This document shows, in pieces, positions 22,251 through 31,034 of a DNA stretch of 36,153 nt (its first letter is position 1; each line of letters opens with the position of its first letter). The stretch is from positions 1-36,153 of the forward strand of contig DHGC01000108.1 in the NCBI GenBank assembly GCA_002402585.1, read 5' to 3'. A model generated the notes under the pieces. That model saw nothing but the letters and a program-made list of their open reading frames with translations, was not told where the DNA came from and made no database searches. The DNA comes from Erysipelotrichaceae bacterium UBA4808. Lineage in GTDB: Bacteria; Bacillota_I; Bacilli_A; Erysipelotrichales; Erysipelotrichaceae. The position numbers and the translations under genes are program-made.

Positions 22251-23967
22251 AGTTCGTTTTATCGGTAAAGTTGAGTTCAGCTTCGACTATCTTATACACA
22301 TCATTCTCAAGGATGATGGTGAACTTCGCATCTTCCATCACGGCTTCTTGTGTATCCGTTTGGTACTTGACCTTAACGGACGCAATACTCGAACCATCTT
22401 CCTGTGCGTTGACACTCTGAATGGTATAGCTCATCAACTGAATCCCCTTCGCTTGATAATCCAAGACAAAGTCATCATAATCTTCAGCTCGAGCATCCAA
22501 CGGAGTCAATAAGTAGAGATGATTGGTCCGCTTGAATCGTTGTGCATCCAAGTAGCGTGTCAATGCTTCTTCTGCACTTCTACCCAAGATATCAAAACCT
22601 TGTTGGCGTAGATTAGGATTCACTTTGTCGTGATAGAAGAAACTTAAAGGATAATACGTATTGCCAGAGTTCCAAATGATGTATTCATCTAAACCCAATT
22701 CAACACCCGCAATGATTTGTTTCTGGATCGATTCTTCTTCATAAGGGATATAACCTTTGACCCATGTGGCGGTAAAGCCTTGGTACCAGTGACGAATGAT
22801 CGCTGGATTCTTCTGTGCCGCATTGCGCTCAATGGCCTCTCTGGATGCGATTTGAATGACTTCATAAGGATGTTGGTCTGGGACATCAAAGCCATAATAA
22901 CCACGACCATAATGACTCGGGTAGACCATTGGACTGATGTATTCCGTATTATTGGTAATCTTGCGCCAGGTTTGTCCAATATCCTCTGGCTTATCGTCCC
23001 AAGAATGGGTAATAACTCCAAAGACATCCGCAGACACATGCACATGATAAGGCTTCAGTGCTTCCTGTGCATAAATCAGGAAGTCTTCAATGGCTTCATC
23101 TTTATCACGCCCATTACGACCTGGGAAAGTCGTGATCTCATTGTAATGTTTCGCATTGTCTGGGAAACGAATGTAATCATATTGAATCTCATCAAAACCA
23201 CGTAAAGCAGCTTCCTGCGAGATGGCGACGACATATTTCCAAACATACTCATCAAATGGATTGACCCAAGCAAAGCCTGCCTTATCCTTATAGACCCCAC
23301 CTGCACTGAGTTGGATGGAATGATCCGGATTATTTTCGGCAAAGTAAGGATCTTTAAAGGCCACAATGCGTGCGATGGTATAAATTTCTTTGGACTTTAA
23401 ATAATCCATCAACACACTAAAGTTCTTCATTGGTGTGTTCCAATTGGAACCAACGGTGTTAACAATTTCAATATCACTTTGCCATGCGACCAAACCCAAA
23501 TCATTCTTAACATCGATGACAACCGAATTGACTTCCGTTGCTTCGATGATGCCAAGAATCTTCTCAAGCTTGTTCACATCGTCCAAACGACTTTCATCGA
23601 CCGGCTGACCGGATTGGCCGCTTAACGCAAGGATATAATTGGCATAGTATTGGATGTCCTCTTCATCGAAATTAAACCCTGCCACATTGGATGTCATGTA
23701 TAAAGCTTTTGCCTTAACGGTATACGGTTCTACAGGATCATCCAGGTCTGGTAAGGGTACATAGAATTCGCCAAGCGCAACTTTGCGCTCTTCTTCAAGG
23801 ACACGTCGCTCTTCAATCAAGCGTTCTCTTTCCAAGCGATCCAATTCTTCTTGATTCGGATTCTCTTCAACGGGCGGATTCTCGTTTGTAGGTTCATCTT
23901 TTGAACACGCACCTAAAACAAGACCAAAGCTAAGCATTAAGATGAGAAGGAATTTGCGTTTATTCAT
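22249..23967 (-). CDS. Lipoprotein with DUF4015 putative glycoside-hydrolase domain
   Basis: 572-residue surface lipoprotein. Signal peptide with lipobox VLGAC (C21) is followed by a low-complexity linker rich in E, N and P. A charged coiled stretch (RLERERLIEERRVLEEER, about 43-60) precedes a large domain from about 80: KALYMTSNVAG, NSVVIDVKNDLG, TIARIVAFKDP, GFDEIQYDYIRFP, HVSADVFG, YISPMVYPSHY and EYIIWNSGNTYYP, which fits the putative glycosyl hydrolase family DUF4015 with a TIM-barrel pattern. The C-terminal ~130 residues look like a separate small domain. It overlaps the deacetylase gene by 8 bases, so the two act together, probably on cell-wall or surface polysaccharide. Confidence 0.85.
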   Translation of the reverse strand: MNKRKFLLILMLSFGLVLGACSKDEPTNENPPVEENPNQEELDRLERERLIEERRVLEEERKVALGEFYVPLPDLDDPVEPYTVKAKALYMTSNVAGFNFDEEDIQYYANYILALSGQSGQPVDESRLDDVNKLEKILGIIEATEVNSVVIDVKNDLGLVAWQSDIEIVNTVGSNWNTPMKNFSVLMDYLKSKEIYTIARIVAFKDPYFAENNPDHSIQLSAGGVYKDKAGFAWVNPFDEYVWKYVVAISQEAALRGFDEIQYDYIRFPDNAKHYNEITTFPGRNGRDKDEAIEDFLIYAQEALKPYHVHVSADVFGVITHSWDDKPEDIGQTWRKITNNTEYISPMVYPSHYGRGYYGFDVPDQHPYEVIQIASREAIERNAAQKNPAIIRHWYQGFTATWVKGYIPYEEESIQKQIIAGVELGLDEYIIWNSGNTYYPLSFFYHDKVNPNLRQQGFDILGRSAEEALTRYLDAQRFKRTNHLYLLTPLDARAEDYDDFVLDYQAKGIQLMSYTIQSVNAQEDGSSIASVKVKYQTDTQEAVMEDAKFTIILENDVYKIVEAELNFTDKTN

Positions 23968-25015
23968 AGGTGTAGATTTCTAGCGGAAAGGATGTGTTCA
24001 GTTTATCCGCAACAGTAGAGGGTATGGTAATGAGGGTGGGTTCACCATCACTGATATAACGTTTCTGTGGATTGACCTCGTAATCCAATAGATAATTCAT
24101 GAAGCCGACATCATCCACATCCGTTTCGCTCGCACGAACACGTGGAATGGATAAGGGATTGAAGGCCTTGTGGAAAGGACTTAAGGCTGGCATCCAACCC
24201 ACATTAAGGATAGCAACATTTTCATAAGAAACATCTTCATAACTTCCCTTTTGAAGGAAAATTTCTAAGTTCTTATCTTTAGGCCTTGAACCATACGGCA
24301 AGGCTAAGGTATTGATGGCATAATCATTGGGCACATATTTCTGGAGGTATTGAACTTGTGCACCCAATTGATATTCCAGGTCTGCTTGGGTCGCATCCTT
24401 GAAATGCATGTGTTCTTTGGAATGATTTCCGATATCCAATCCATTCGCAAGCAAGAAGTCGATTTTCTTTTGAATCAATTCACTTTGACGAAATGGATTG
24501 ACGCCATTGGAGAAGAAGGTCGCATGCAGTGGAAAATCGGGATGGGTTTCATTAAACTCAACCAAGATCCCAACCGCACTGTCTGGATCAATGGATCCAT
24601 CTTCAAGATAGTTGAAGTTATTCAAATTCGCATCATCAAAGGTCAAGACAATAGGTGTCTTTCCCGCTTCCGTGGTGATGTGTCCTTTGACATAATCACT
24701 CAAACGTATCGGACGATAACCTTTTTCATAGAGATACTCAAGATCCTTACGGAAGTTCTCAGCTGTTCTGACCCAAGTCTTCTCTTCCGGACCAATGTTG
24801 TGGTACATCAGAACCATGATCTGTCCAGCTTCGTTCGGTTTCAAGCTTAAATCAATGCGTTCTTTGGGATCAAGTTCCACAATCGGCTCATCCTCAGCTT
24901 CGTTTTCAATGACTTCAGGGTCAACTTTCGCACATGCACTGAGCGCAAACAAAAATGCCACAAACAAAATAGCATATCGTTTCTTCATTCGATTTTTATA
25001 AACATGGATGACCAT
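23960..25015 (-). CDS. Polysaccharide deacetylase family lipoprotein
   Basis: 351-residue NodB-homology protein, exported and lipid-anchored (lipobox ALSAC, C28). Motifs: MYHNIG (about 70-75), TFDDA (125-129; catalytic base and metal aspartates), the metal pair HSKEH (H198, H202), and ALPYGSRP (motif 3). It probably deacetylates N-acetylhexosamines in peptidoglycan or an exopolysaccharide. The ATG at 25015 has GAGGG upstream; an internal ATG (24988, MKKRYAILF) also gives a good signal peptide but has no ribosome binding site. It is followed by the overlapping DUF4015 gene. Confidence 0.9.
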   Translation of the reverse strand: MVIHVYKNRMKKRYAILFVAFLFALSACAKVDPEVIENEAEDEPIVELDPKERIDLSLKPNEAGQIMVLMYHNIGPEEKTWVRTAENFRKDLEYLYEKGYRPIRLSDYVKGHITTEAGKTPIVLTFDDANLNNFNYLEDGSIDPDSAVGILVEFNETHPDFPLHATFFSNGVNPFRQSELIQKKIDFLLANGLDIGNHSKEHMHFKDATQADLEYQLGAQVQYLQKYVPNDYAINTLALPYGSRPKDKNLEIFLQKGSYEDVSYENVAILNVGWMPALSPFHKAFNPLSIPRVRASETDVDDVGFMNYLLDYEVNPQKRYISDGEPTLITIPSTVADKLNTSFPLEIYTYE

Positions 25016-25070
25016 GGAATCCCTCTTTTCTAACCGTTCTTATTATGCCATAGATTGCGTTAATTTGATA

Positions 25071-25382
25071 TTAAGCTTGTCGCTCTTTGGCATACGCTTC
25101 TTGTTCATAGGGGATGGAATAATAAGCGATGATATGGGATTTCCCTTGGATTCTAAATTTGAGATATGTCATTAAATATCTGAAGAGAAACCCAAAGAAA
25201 CCATCTTTTTGATATTGTTCAATATGCACCATCTCATGGCTGCGAAGACATGCAGTTATCTGGTTTTGATCTTGCACATAAAAGATATTCGAGCCCAATG
25301 TCATGGCAGATGCCTTGAAGAGTTTAGGAATGAAGCTATGGTAGTGTTCTTTCACAGTTTTATTATGACATAAGGAATGCAT
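25071..25382 (-). CDS. Small HExxH putative metallopeptidase-like protein
   Basis: 103-residue protein. SHEMVHIEQY contains a zinc-type HExxH (H49, E50, H53), followed after about 40 residues by IPYEQEAYA with a possible third ligand E95. This layout (HExxH, hydrophobic GFFGFLFRYL, then a P-[FY]-E-x-E-A motif) recurs in small bacterial proteins whose function I do not know. The first 28 residues may be spurious; MTLGSN (M28) could start it. No ribosome binding site was convincing. It overlaps the start of the divergent HTH frame by a few bases. Confidence 0.55.
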   Translation of the reverse strand: MHSLCHNKTVKEHYHSFIPKLFKASAMTLGSNIFYVQDQNQITACLRSHEMVHIEQYQKDGFFGFLFRYLMTYLKFRIQGKSHIIAYYSIPYEQEAYAKERQA

Positions 25383-25634
25383 GAACTGTTAGAGTACAGT
25401 ATTGTCATAATTGTGAAATATAGCGTAAATGATATATACCCTATTAACCTGTCTGTTTGCGAAATAGCTAAGATATGGAAGATCTCAGAGCGATCAATTC
25501 GTAATTATTGTGCACTCGGACGTATTCCAAATGCCTTTATCACTGGGAAAACCTGGAACATTCCCGCAAATGTTGAAAAACAGTGCGAAAGAATAAAGCA
25601 AAACATAAACCCTTCACATTGTTGGAATATTTGA
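25377..25634 (+). CDS. HTH (excisionase/MerR-like) frame, 5' part of a split HTH-Fic gene
   Basis: 85-residue frame with a helix-turn-helix of the excisionase type: SVCEIAKIWKISERSIRNYC, then ALGRIPNAFITGKTWNIP. From memory, many Firmicutes encode the same HTH directly fused to a Fic domain in one protein of about 330 residues. Here the frame runs on only 19 codons past TWNIPANVEK, overlapping the Fic frame by 52 bases. The first ~25 residues do not look like the family, and the normal start region (near 25456) lacks an ATG. A possible promoter TTGTGA-16-TATATA lies at 25411-25438, inside this frame. The best reading is an HTH-Fic gene carrying a frameshift. Confidence 0.6.
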   Translation: MHELLEYSIVIIVKYSVNDIYPINLSVCEIAKIWKISERSIRNYCALGRIPNAFITGKTWNIPANVEKQCERIKQNINPSHCWNI

Positions 25635-26338
25635 AACGCGAGCAAGAAAGTAAGCTTTCTGGCGGGATTGATCATAAACTTCAAATCGAACTGACCTACA
25701 ACACCAATCATATTGAAGGCAGTCAATTATCCGATGAGCAAACACGCTGTATTTTTGAAACCAACACAATTGGTGCCTCTAGTGACGTGATTCGAGTGGA
25801 TGATGTATTGGAAACAATCAATCACTTTAAGTGCATCGATATGGTGATTGAAGCAGCACGTCATCCATTAAATCAAAGCTTAATTAAGAAACTCCATCGT
25901 ACTTTGAAATCAAGTACAAGTGATTGTCGAAACGAATGGTTTGCACTTGGCGATTATAAGAAGCTTCCAAATGAAGTTGGGGGGCTTGAAACGACCAAGC
26001 CCACGCTTGTGGCGAGTAAAATGTTTACGTTTCTTACGAAATATAATTCGATTGAGAAGAAAACGATGCAAGATCTTATCGATTTTCATGTGCGATTTGA
26101 GCGAATTCATCCTTTTCAAGAGGGGAAGGGTCGAGTCGCACGGTTAATTCTTCTTAAAGAATGTCTAAGATATAATATTGTACCCTTTATCATCACAGAA
26201 GAGCTAAAACTCTATTATTATAAAGGGCTTAAGTATTGGGATAAGGAAAATAGCTACTTAATGGACACATGCTTAAATGCTCAAGATCATTTTAAAAAGT
26301 ATTTGGACTATTTCCAAATACCTTATAAGAATGAATAG
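25583..26338 (+). CDS. Fic family protein (AMP-transferase fold), 3' part of the split gene
   Basis: 251 residues from GTG 25583, which has no ribosome binding site. The N-terminal inhibitory helix TNHIEG (41-46) fits (S/T)xxxE(G/N) of self-inhibited Fic proteins. The catalytic motif HPFQEGKGR (176-184) has the catalytic H176 and acidic E180, but lysine instead of asparagine in GNGR. Fic proteins usually AMPylate target proteins. The frame opens directly after a TGA at 25574, within TGAAAAACAG. Adding one base to the A-run would join the HTH frame (VEK) to this one (TVRKNK), so it was probably one protein. Confidence 0.8.
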   Translation: MRKNKAKHKPFTLLEYLKREQESKLSGGIDHKLQIELTYNTNHIEGSQLSDEQTRCIFETNTIGASSDVIRVDDVLETINHFKCIDMVIEAARHPLNQSLIKKLHRTLKSSTSDCRNEWFALGDYKKLPNEVGGLETTKPTLVASKMFTFLTKYNSIEKKTMQDLIDFHVRFERIHPFQEGKGRVARLILLKECLRYNIVPFIITEELKLYYYKGLKYWDKENSYLMDTCLNAQDHFKKYLDYFQIPYKNE

Positions 26339-26365
26339 CTGGCTTGCAAAAGAACATCACTTGTT

Positions 26366-27415
26366 TTATGAATTGTGTATATTAAAGTCCTCTTGTTTAA
26401 TGCTCAGAATCATCCTTAATGTTTTAGGATCATACATCAACGCTTTCAAACGATTGACATCGTTCACTTCTTCATCAATTTGTTTCAAATAATGTTTGAT
26501 TTTGCGTACGATCCGATTAAACATCGGATCTTTATTATTATAGGCTTTGTTTTCTATCATTCCTTTTATTACCATGTACACCAAGGCATGCATGATTTCC
26601 ATACAAGAGGATTCTATCCAGAAATCAACTTTATTAAAAGGTGGAAGATATTGCTCAAGTAGTTTTTCAATCAATTCTAAGCCATCTTCGTTAGATTGCC
26701 AGATATCAACAAAGACACTGTCATATTGACTCAAGGTATCTTCGTTGAAATAGTCAAAGGCATCACCTTGGATGATATGAATGGCTTTATCACTTGGGAA
26801 TTGTGGACGTAGTACTGAATTAAATAGATGAATCACTTCTGATGATCGCTCCACAATCGTGACACTTTCCACATTCTCATTCAATAGCGCCATAAAGACA
26901 TAAAAACCAATGCCCAAACCAAAGGTCAAGACCTTCCCTTCGGCTTTTTGTGCATAGGGTAAAATAGTATTCATTTCTGAAGGGGCATCCAACATCCACA
27001 CCTCATCATCTTGCCATAAGAAGGTTGCCTGATAGGCTTCATCCATCGCCCTTAACATCATCCAGTCATTGAGTTCACGATTTTGATCATCAACAATACT
27101 GGATACACTGAACAGCTCATGTGGATAAATGGTTTCTTGTGTGTATTTGAATGCGGTTTGCGAAAGGTCATCGAATCGGATATGAGCGGTGTATGGATTT
27201 TTAATGTATTCTTGAGTATTTAAATAGAGGGATGGCCACTGAACTTTAGGACCTTGGAATTCTTGAAAGCCTGCTTTTGCCATGCTTCGCTTGAGTCGAT
27301 CATGATCAAGTGCTTCAATATTCAAACCCAAGAATTCATTCTTAGTTTCATTGTTCAGATTATTTAGGCATCGCTTCATGAATTGATCGATGGTTGGTGT
27401 ACGTTTGATTTGCAT
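26366..27415 (-). CDS. Spermidine-synthase-like SAM-dependent methyltransferase fold protein
   Basis: 349-residue cytoplasmic protein. The central part carries a Rossmann SAM-binding pattern: VLTFGLGIGFYVFMALL (motif I) followed by SVTIVERSSEVI with the acidic residue, IIQGDAF (motif II-like) and YDSVFVDIW. This is the order seen in spermidine-synthase-like and class I methyltransferases. The N-terminal ~150 residues and C-terminal ~90 residues are not recognised. It stands alone between the PTS EIIC terminator and the Fic gene. The substrate is unknown. Confidence 0.7.
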   Translation of the reverse strand: MQIKRTPTIDQFMKRCLNNLNNETKNEFLGLNIEALDHDRLKRSMAKAGFQEFQGPKVQWPSLYLNTQEYIKNPYTAHIRFDDLSQTAFKYTQETIYPHELFSVSSIVDDQNRELNDWMMLRAMDEAYQATFLWQDDEVWMLDAPSEMNTILPYAQKAEGKVLTFGLGIGFYVFMALLNENVESVTIVERSSEVIHLFNSVLRPQFPSDKAIHIIQGDAFDYFNEDTLSQYDSVFVDIWQSNEDGLELIEKLLEQYLPPFNKVDFWIESSCMEIMHALVYMVIKGMIENKAYNNKDPMFNRIVRKIKHYLKQIDEEVNDVNRLKALMYDPKTLRMILSIKQEDFNIHNS

Positions 27416-27439
27416 ACCTGTATTCTATCAAAATCCCAT

Positions 27440-27462
27440 AAAAAAAGGAGACCAGAGTCTCC
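27440..27462 (-). terminator. Terminator after the EIIC gene
   Basis: Minus strand GGAGAC-TCTG-GTCTCC followed by seven T residues. Confidence 0.88.
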
Positions 27463-27472
27463 CTTATAGACA

Positions 27473-28816
27473 TTATGCTTCTTTAATCTCTTCTTTATTT
27501 GCTTCAATCTTAGCAAGCTGAGCTTTTTCATACATACGCCAGAATGGCAAGTAGATAAAGTAACCCAATGCTACGTTAATTGCGATGATGATAATCCACT
27601 TCCAGTCGCCTGATGCCGCTGGGCCTAAGATGAATGGTGGGGTCGCCCAAGGTAATGCCGCAAAGAACTTACTTACAAGCCCAAGCGCTGCAACGATGTA
27701 GGTAAACGCAGCCCCAACGACTGTAGATAATAAGAAAGGAATGAGAAGAATAGGATTCAATGCAAGTGGTAAACCAAACATAACGGGCTCAATAATTGTA
27801 AAGATACCCGCTGGAAGTGCTGTCCAGAATAAGGTTTTGTGTCCAGGCACTTTCGAGAAAAACATAAAGATGAAGAGTGGCCATACCGTGATTGTCCAAC
27901 CATGCATACGACTGAGTTGTTGGGTCCAAACATAAGGTAGAGCTAATCCAGCAGACATTGCTTCTGCATTGGCTGCAATCGTCATTGTTGTGAAAGGACT
28001 CGTAATTGGACTCAACATGTTATCCCCGTGAATCCCAGCTGCCCAGAATAGATTCTGCAAGAACTGTGTAACTGTATAAACAAACACGTTATCAGCCGCA
28101 TTGAACAACGGCGCAATCAATGTTGTTAACCATGAAACGAGGTCAAATCCTAATAATGTGCGAATGATCCAAGCTGTCATAAAGACAACCGCATAAGGAA
28201 TCAATGATGTGAAGGAAGCTGCGATTGCAGGTGGGACACCTTCAGGCATTTTGATTACGACACCTGAGTCAATGACGAGTTTATAGAGCCGAACCGATAA
28301 TAAACCTACCAATATCGCTGTGAATAAACCAGATGCGCCAAACGATCCAATCGAAATTCCTCCAATCGAGAACGCAATATCTGCTCCAGCCGCATCCTTT
28401 ACGGTTCCCGCCAAGCTTGTGCTATTTACGGTCATCAATAAGAAAGTAACCAAACCAAGCAAAGCTGTACTTCTTTCTGGGATGTCTAGTTTTCTTCCAT
28501 ACGCCATCGCAATTGTGATTGCTGCATATAGACCCAAGAAATTCATCGTCAAGTTGAAGAAGACCAAGAGTTTGTCTGCATATGGTGTTAAGAATGGTAG
28601 TAATGGTGTAGCTTCAACCGCACCTGTAGAAATCCATGGTAAGCCTAATGCGGATAAAACCAAGAACAATGAGCCAATGATGACAACCGGCATGATACCG
28701 ATCATCCCCTCTTGAAGTGACGCAACCCATGGAATGGCCGCAAAATTGGCCATCGGTTCCGCTACTTTCATCGTCAAATCATTGATTTTATCAAAGATAC
28801 TACGATTTTCTTGCAC
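27473..28816 (-). CDS. PTS EIIC component, cellobiose/lactose family
   Basis: 447-residue permease with about ten hydrophobic helices and the family's glycine- and proline-rich segments (MPVVIIGSLFLVLSALGLPW, FGLPLALNPILLIPF). EIIC proteins of this family transport beta-glucosides, chitobiose or lactose. A longer frame begins at 28858, but GTG 28816 follows AGGAGG by 8 bases and is the likely start (VQENRSIFDKIN). No EIIA or EIIB gene is adjacent, so it must share those components with another system. It is the third gene after two Gfo/Idh oxidoreductases. Confidence 0.9.
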   Translation of the reverse strand: MQENRSIFDKINDLTMKVAEPMANFAAIPWVASLQEGMIGIMPVVIIGSLFLVLSALGLPWISTGAVEATPLLPFLTPYADKLLVFFNLTMNFLGLYAAITIAMAYGRKLDIPERSTALLGLVTFLLMTVNSTSLAGTVKDAAGADIAFSIGGISIGSFGASGLFTAILVGLLSVRLYKLVIDSGVVIKMPEGVPPAIAASFTSLIPYAVVFMTAWIIRTLLGFDLVSWLTTLIAPLFNAADNVFVYTVTQFLQNLFWAAGIHGDNMLSPITSPFTTMTIAANAEAMSAGLALPYVWTQQLSRMHGWTITVWPLFIFMFFSKVPGHKTLFWTALPAGIFTIIEPVMFGLPLALNPILLIPFLLSTVVGAAFTYIVAALGLVSKFFAALPWATPPFILGPAASGDWKWIIIIAINVALGYFIYLPFWRMYEKAQLAKIEANKEEIKEA

Positions 28817-28896
28817 GTTATTTCCTCCTTTTAAGATTTGTGCTTGTATATCACACATCGACCCATTCCCCCATATTAGGGTTGAGGTGAATAAAC

Positions 28897-29880
28897 CTAC
28901 TTTATATCTGCTGAGAATTCCAAACCTGAGTCACTTCGCAACTGAGTTAGATAAACCATGACTTTATGTGTAAACGCTAATCGTTCTTTCATTTCAAATA
29001 AATTCTTTGTCGAAATGATGCGCTCAAATGCTTGCACTTCATAGACCAATCGATTATCCACTGTTTGAACATTGACCACTTCCTTATCTCTACCTTGACA
29101 CAATGTGAAGGAACGCAATCCATTGATGCCATCCGTGAATTTAATCATGCCCTTTTCACCGTGGAAGACACCACTGGGTCTTCCATAGCTGTCTTTGGTT
29201 GCGACAGAAGTCACTTTGCAGTTTGGGTAATCCAATATGAGTAAACCTGAGGTATCAATTCCATTGGGATGAAGTTGCGGTTCATATCTCATCGAAATTG
29301 GTTCACCAAAGCAGTCCAGAATAAAGTTCAAATGATAGATATTCAGATCCATAAGCGCACCCCCAGAGTAGGCTGGATTAAATACATTGGGCAATTCTCC
29401 AGCCTTGAAGGCACTGAACTTGCTCGAATATTGAGCCATGGAAAGTTCTACCCATTTGATTGGCTCAATCAATTTCATTTTTTCTTTGAGCACTACGAGA
29501 TTGGGCATATCATGGATCGACATGGCCTCAAAAAGATAGCACGTATTCTTGTCCGCAAGATCAATCAAGATCTTACTTTCACGGTCATGACTGGTAAATG
29601 GCTTTTCTACGATCGCATTCTTCTTAGCTTCCAATATTTGTTTTGTTTGCTCGAAATGTAAACTGTTTGGAGAAGCGACATAGATCGTATCAATCGCATC
29701 ATCCTTCAACATTTCCGTAAGGTCTGTATAAACTTTCTTAACCCCGAATTTAGAGGCAAGATTTTGTCCTTTTTCTAAGGTACGGGAGTAAACCGCGATT
29801 AATTCAACACCCTCTACTTTTTGGCAAGCATCAAGGAATTGTTCGACGATTACGCCACTTCCGATTGTAGCTAAGCGCAT
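28897..29880 (-). CDS. Gfo/Idh/MocA family oxidoreductase (second of pair)
   Basis: 327-residue NAD(P)-dependent sugar dehydrogenase fold. The N-terminal Rossmann domain starts RLATIGSGVIVEQF, with YVASPNSLHFEQT and VEKPFTSH (the conserved EKP lysine). The C-terminal domain includes GGALMDLNIYHLNFI, the usual catalytic histidine region. The start codon follows the preceding gene by one base. The substrate is unknown; the pair may oxidise or epimerise a sugar entering through the neighbouring EIIC (inference). Confidence 0.9.
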   Translation of the reverse strand: MRLATIGSGVIVEQFLDACQKVEGVELIAVYSRTLEKGQNLASKFGVKKVYTDLTEMLKDDAIDTIYVASPNSLHFEQTKQILEAKKNAIVEKPFTSHDRESKILIDLADKNTCYLFEAMSIHDMPNLVVLKEKMKLIEPIKWVELSMAQYSSKFSAFKAGELPNVFNPAYSGGALMDLNIYHLNFILDCFGEPISMRYEPQLHPNGIDTSGLLILDYPNCKVTSVATKDSYGRPSGVFHGEKGMIKFTDGINGLRSFTLCQGRDKEVVNVQTVDNRLVYEVQAFERIISTKNLFEMKERLAFTHKVMVYLTQLRSDSGLEFSADIK

Positions 29881-29881
29881 C

Positions 29882-30895
29882 CTATGCGTCGATGCTCGCT
29901 AAGGCATCCTCAACAATCTGCAACACGAGGAGAACTTGTTCTTCTTTAACGATCAATTCTGCTCCATTATTGATAACTTCATCCAAGTTATCGTAAATCG
30001 CGGCATAGTTCGTTATTTCAGTTTGAACTTTTTCTGATACATCTTGTCCTTCATCCGTAATGTACGATAATGTTCCCCAGTTGCTTTCAGCTTCTGGTTC
30101 AAACGATACAATAAGCGGTTCTGGCATTTTGTGAGCGGACAAGTGACCTTGGCTGTTCTTGATGAAACTGCCTTTTGACCCATGTGCAATGAATTTAGGG
30201 TAGTCGATTTTAGCACAAACACTGCATTTAACAGTGAATTTCATTTTTCCATAGAAGAAATCAATATCGATATAGTCATCGCCTCCTTCACTAAAGAAGG
30301 GTCTCACTTCAAAATGGATACGATCCGGTTTTCCCAATAGCGAAACCATTTGATCGATTGGATGAATAGCCAAGCCTTCAACCATACCACGACCTCTCCC
30401 TGTAGAATAAACTGGTCTAAAATAATGGTAATGCGATTGGATTTCGACCAGATCACCGAGCGTTCCAGCATCAATAATCTTCTTTAAAGTTAGGAAGTCC
30501 GCATCATAACGACGGTTATTGTTACATGTAACGAGAACCCCTTTTTCTCGACCTAGATCATACACTTCTTTTGCTTCTTTCACATTCATCGCAAATGGTT
30601 TCTCTACGAGTATATGTTTTCCAGCATTGATACATGCTTTAGCATAATACGCATGCGTATCCTGCATCGTATTGATGGAAACAAGATTTATTTCTGGATC
30701 ATTCAAGATATCATTCAAATCTGAAGTAAAGAGAATATCTGGGTAACAAGCCTCACGTTCCATTTCACCTGGAAGTTGACGATCAACTTCGCGCCTGTAA
30801 ACTGATTTCACTTTTACGTTCTTATGGTCACGAATGAAGGGTAAGTGGTAGCGTATAACACTATTACCAAACCCAATGTATGCAACTGTTAGCAT
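29882..30895 (-). CDS. Gfo/Idh/MocA family oxidoreductase (first of pair)
   Basis: 337-residue Rossmann-fold oxidoreductase: VAYIGFGNSVIRYHLPF, SINTMQDTHAYYAKACINAG, HILVEKPFAMN (EKP motif), and GMVEGLAIHPIDQMV with a catalytic-type histidine. It differs clearly in sequence from the second Gfo/Idh, so this is not a simple recent duplication. AAAGGAGAACC precedes the ATG. It heads an operon with the second oxidoreductase and the EIIC. A cre-like site lies about 70-85 bases upstream, between it and the divergent rpiR gene. A possible promoter is TTGTGC-17-TAGGAT (minus strand). Confidence 0.9.
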   Translation of the reverse strand: MLTVAYIGFGNSVIRYHLPFIRDHKNVKVKSVYRREVDRQLPGEMEREACYPDILFTSDLNDILNDPEINLVSINTMQDTHAYYAKACINAGKHILVEKPFAMNVKEAKEVYDLGREKGVLVTCNNNRRYDADFLTLKKIIDAGTLGDLVEIQSHYHYFRPVYSTGRGRGMVEGLAIHPIDQMVSLLGKPDRIHFEVRPFFSEGGDDYIDIDFFYGKMKFTVKCSVCAKIDYPKFIAHGSKGSFIKNSQGHLSAHKMPEPLIVSFEPEAESNWGTLSYITDEGQDVSEKVQTEITNYAAIYDNLDEVINNGAELIVKEEQVLLVLQIVEDALASIDA

Positions 30896-30965
30896 ATTGG
30901 TTCTCCTTTGTTATGTCCCTATCCTAACAATAAGCAGATTTATGCACAATAAAACACATGTGAAA

Positions 30966-30979
30966 TGTAAGCGGTTTCC
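30966..30979 (-). promoter_or_regulatory. cre-like site between rpiR and the Gfo/Idh operon
   Basis: TGTAAGCGGTTTCC matches the CcpA cre consensus TGWAARCGNTWNCW except for the last base. It is flanked by CACATGTG (30955-30962). Confidence 0.7.
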
Positions 30980-31034
30980 GAATTTGTGCACCTTTCAACG
31001 CCTTTTATGAAATTCGATTTCAGATGTGCTAATA

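Noticed and set aside
22717..23205. 162-codon open frame on the plus strand
   Set aside because: It lies wholly antisense inside the DUF4015 lipoprotein gene, has no ribosome binding site, and its composition (many I, R, W, T) looks like a shadow frame.
24350..24850. 166-codon open frame on the plus strand
   Set aside because: It is antisense within the polysaccharide deacetylase gene, whose motifs and lipobox are clear. No start signal or recognisable domain is present.
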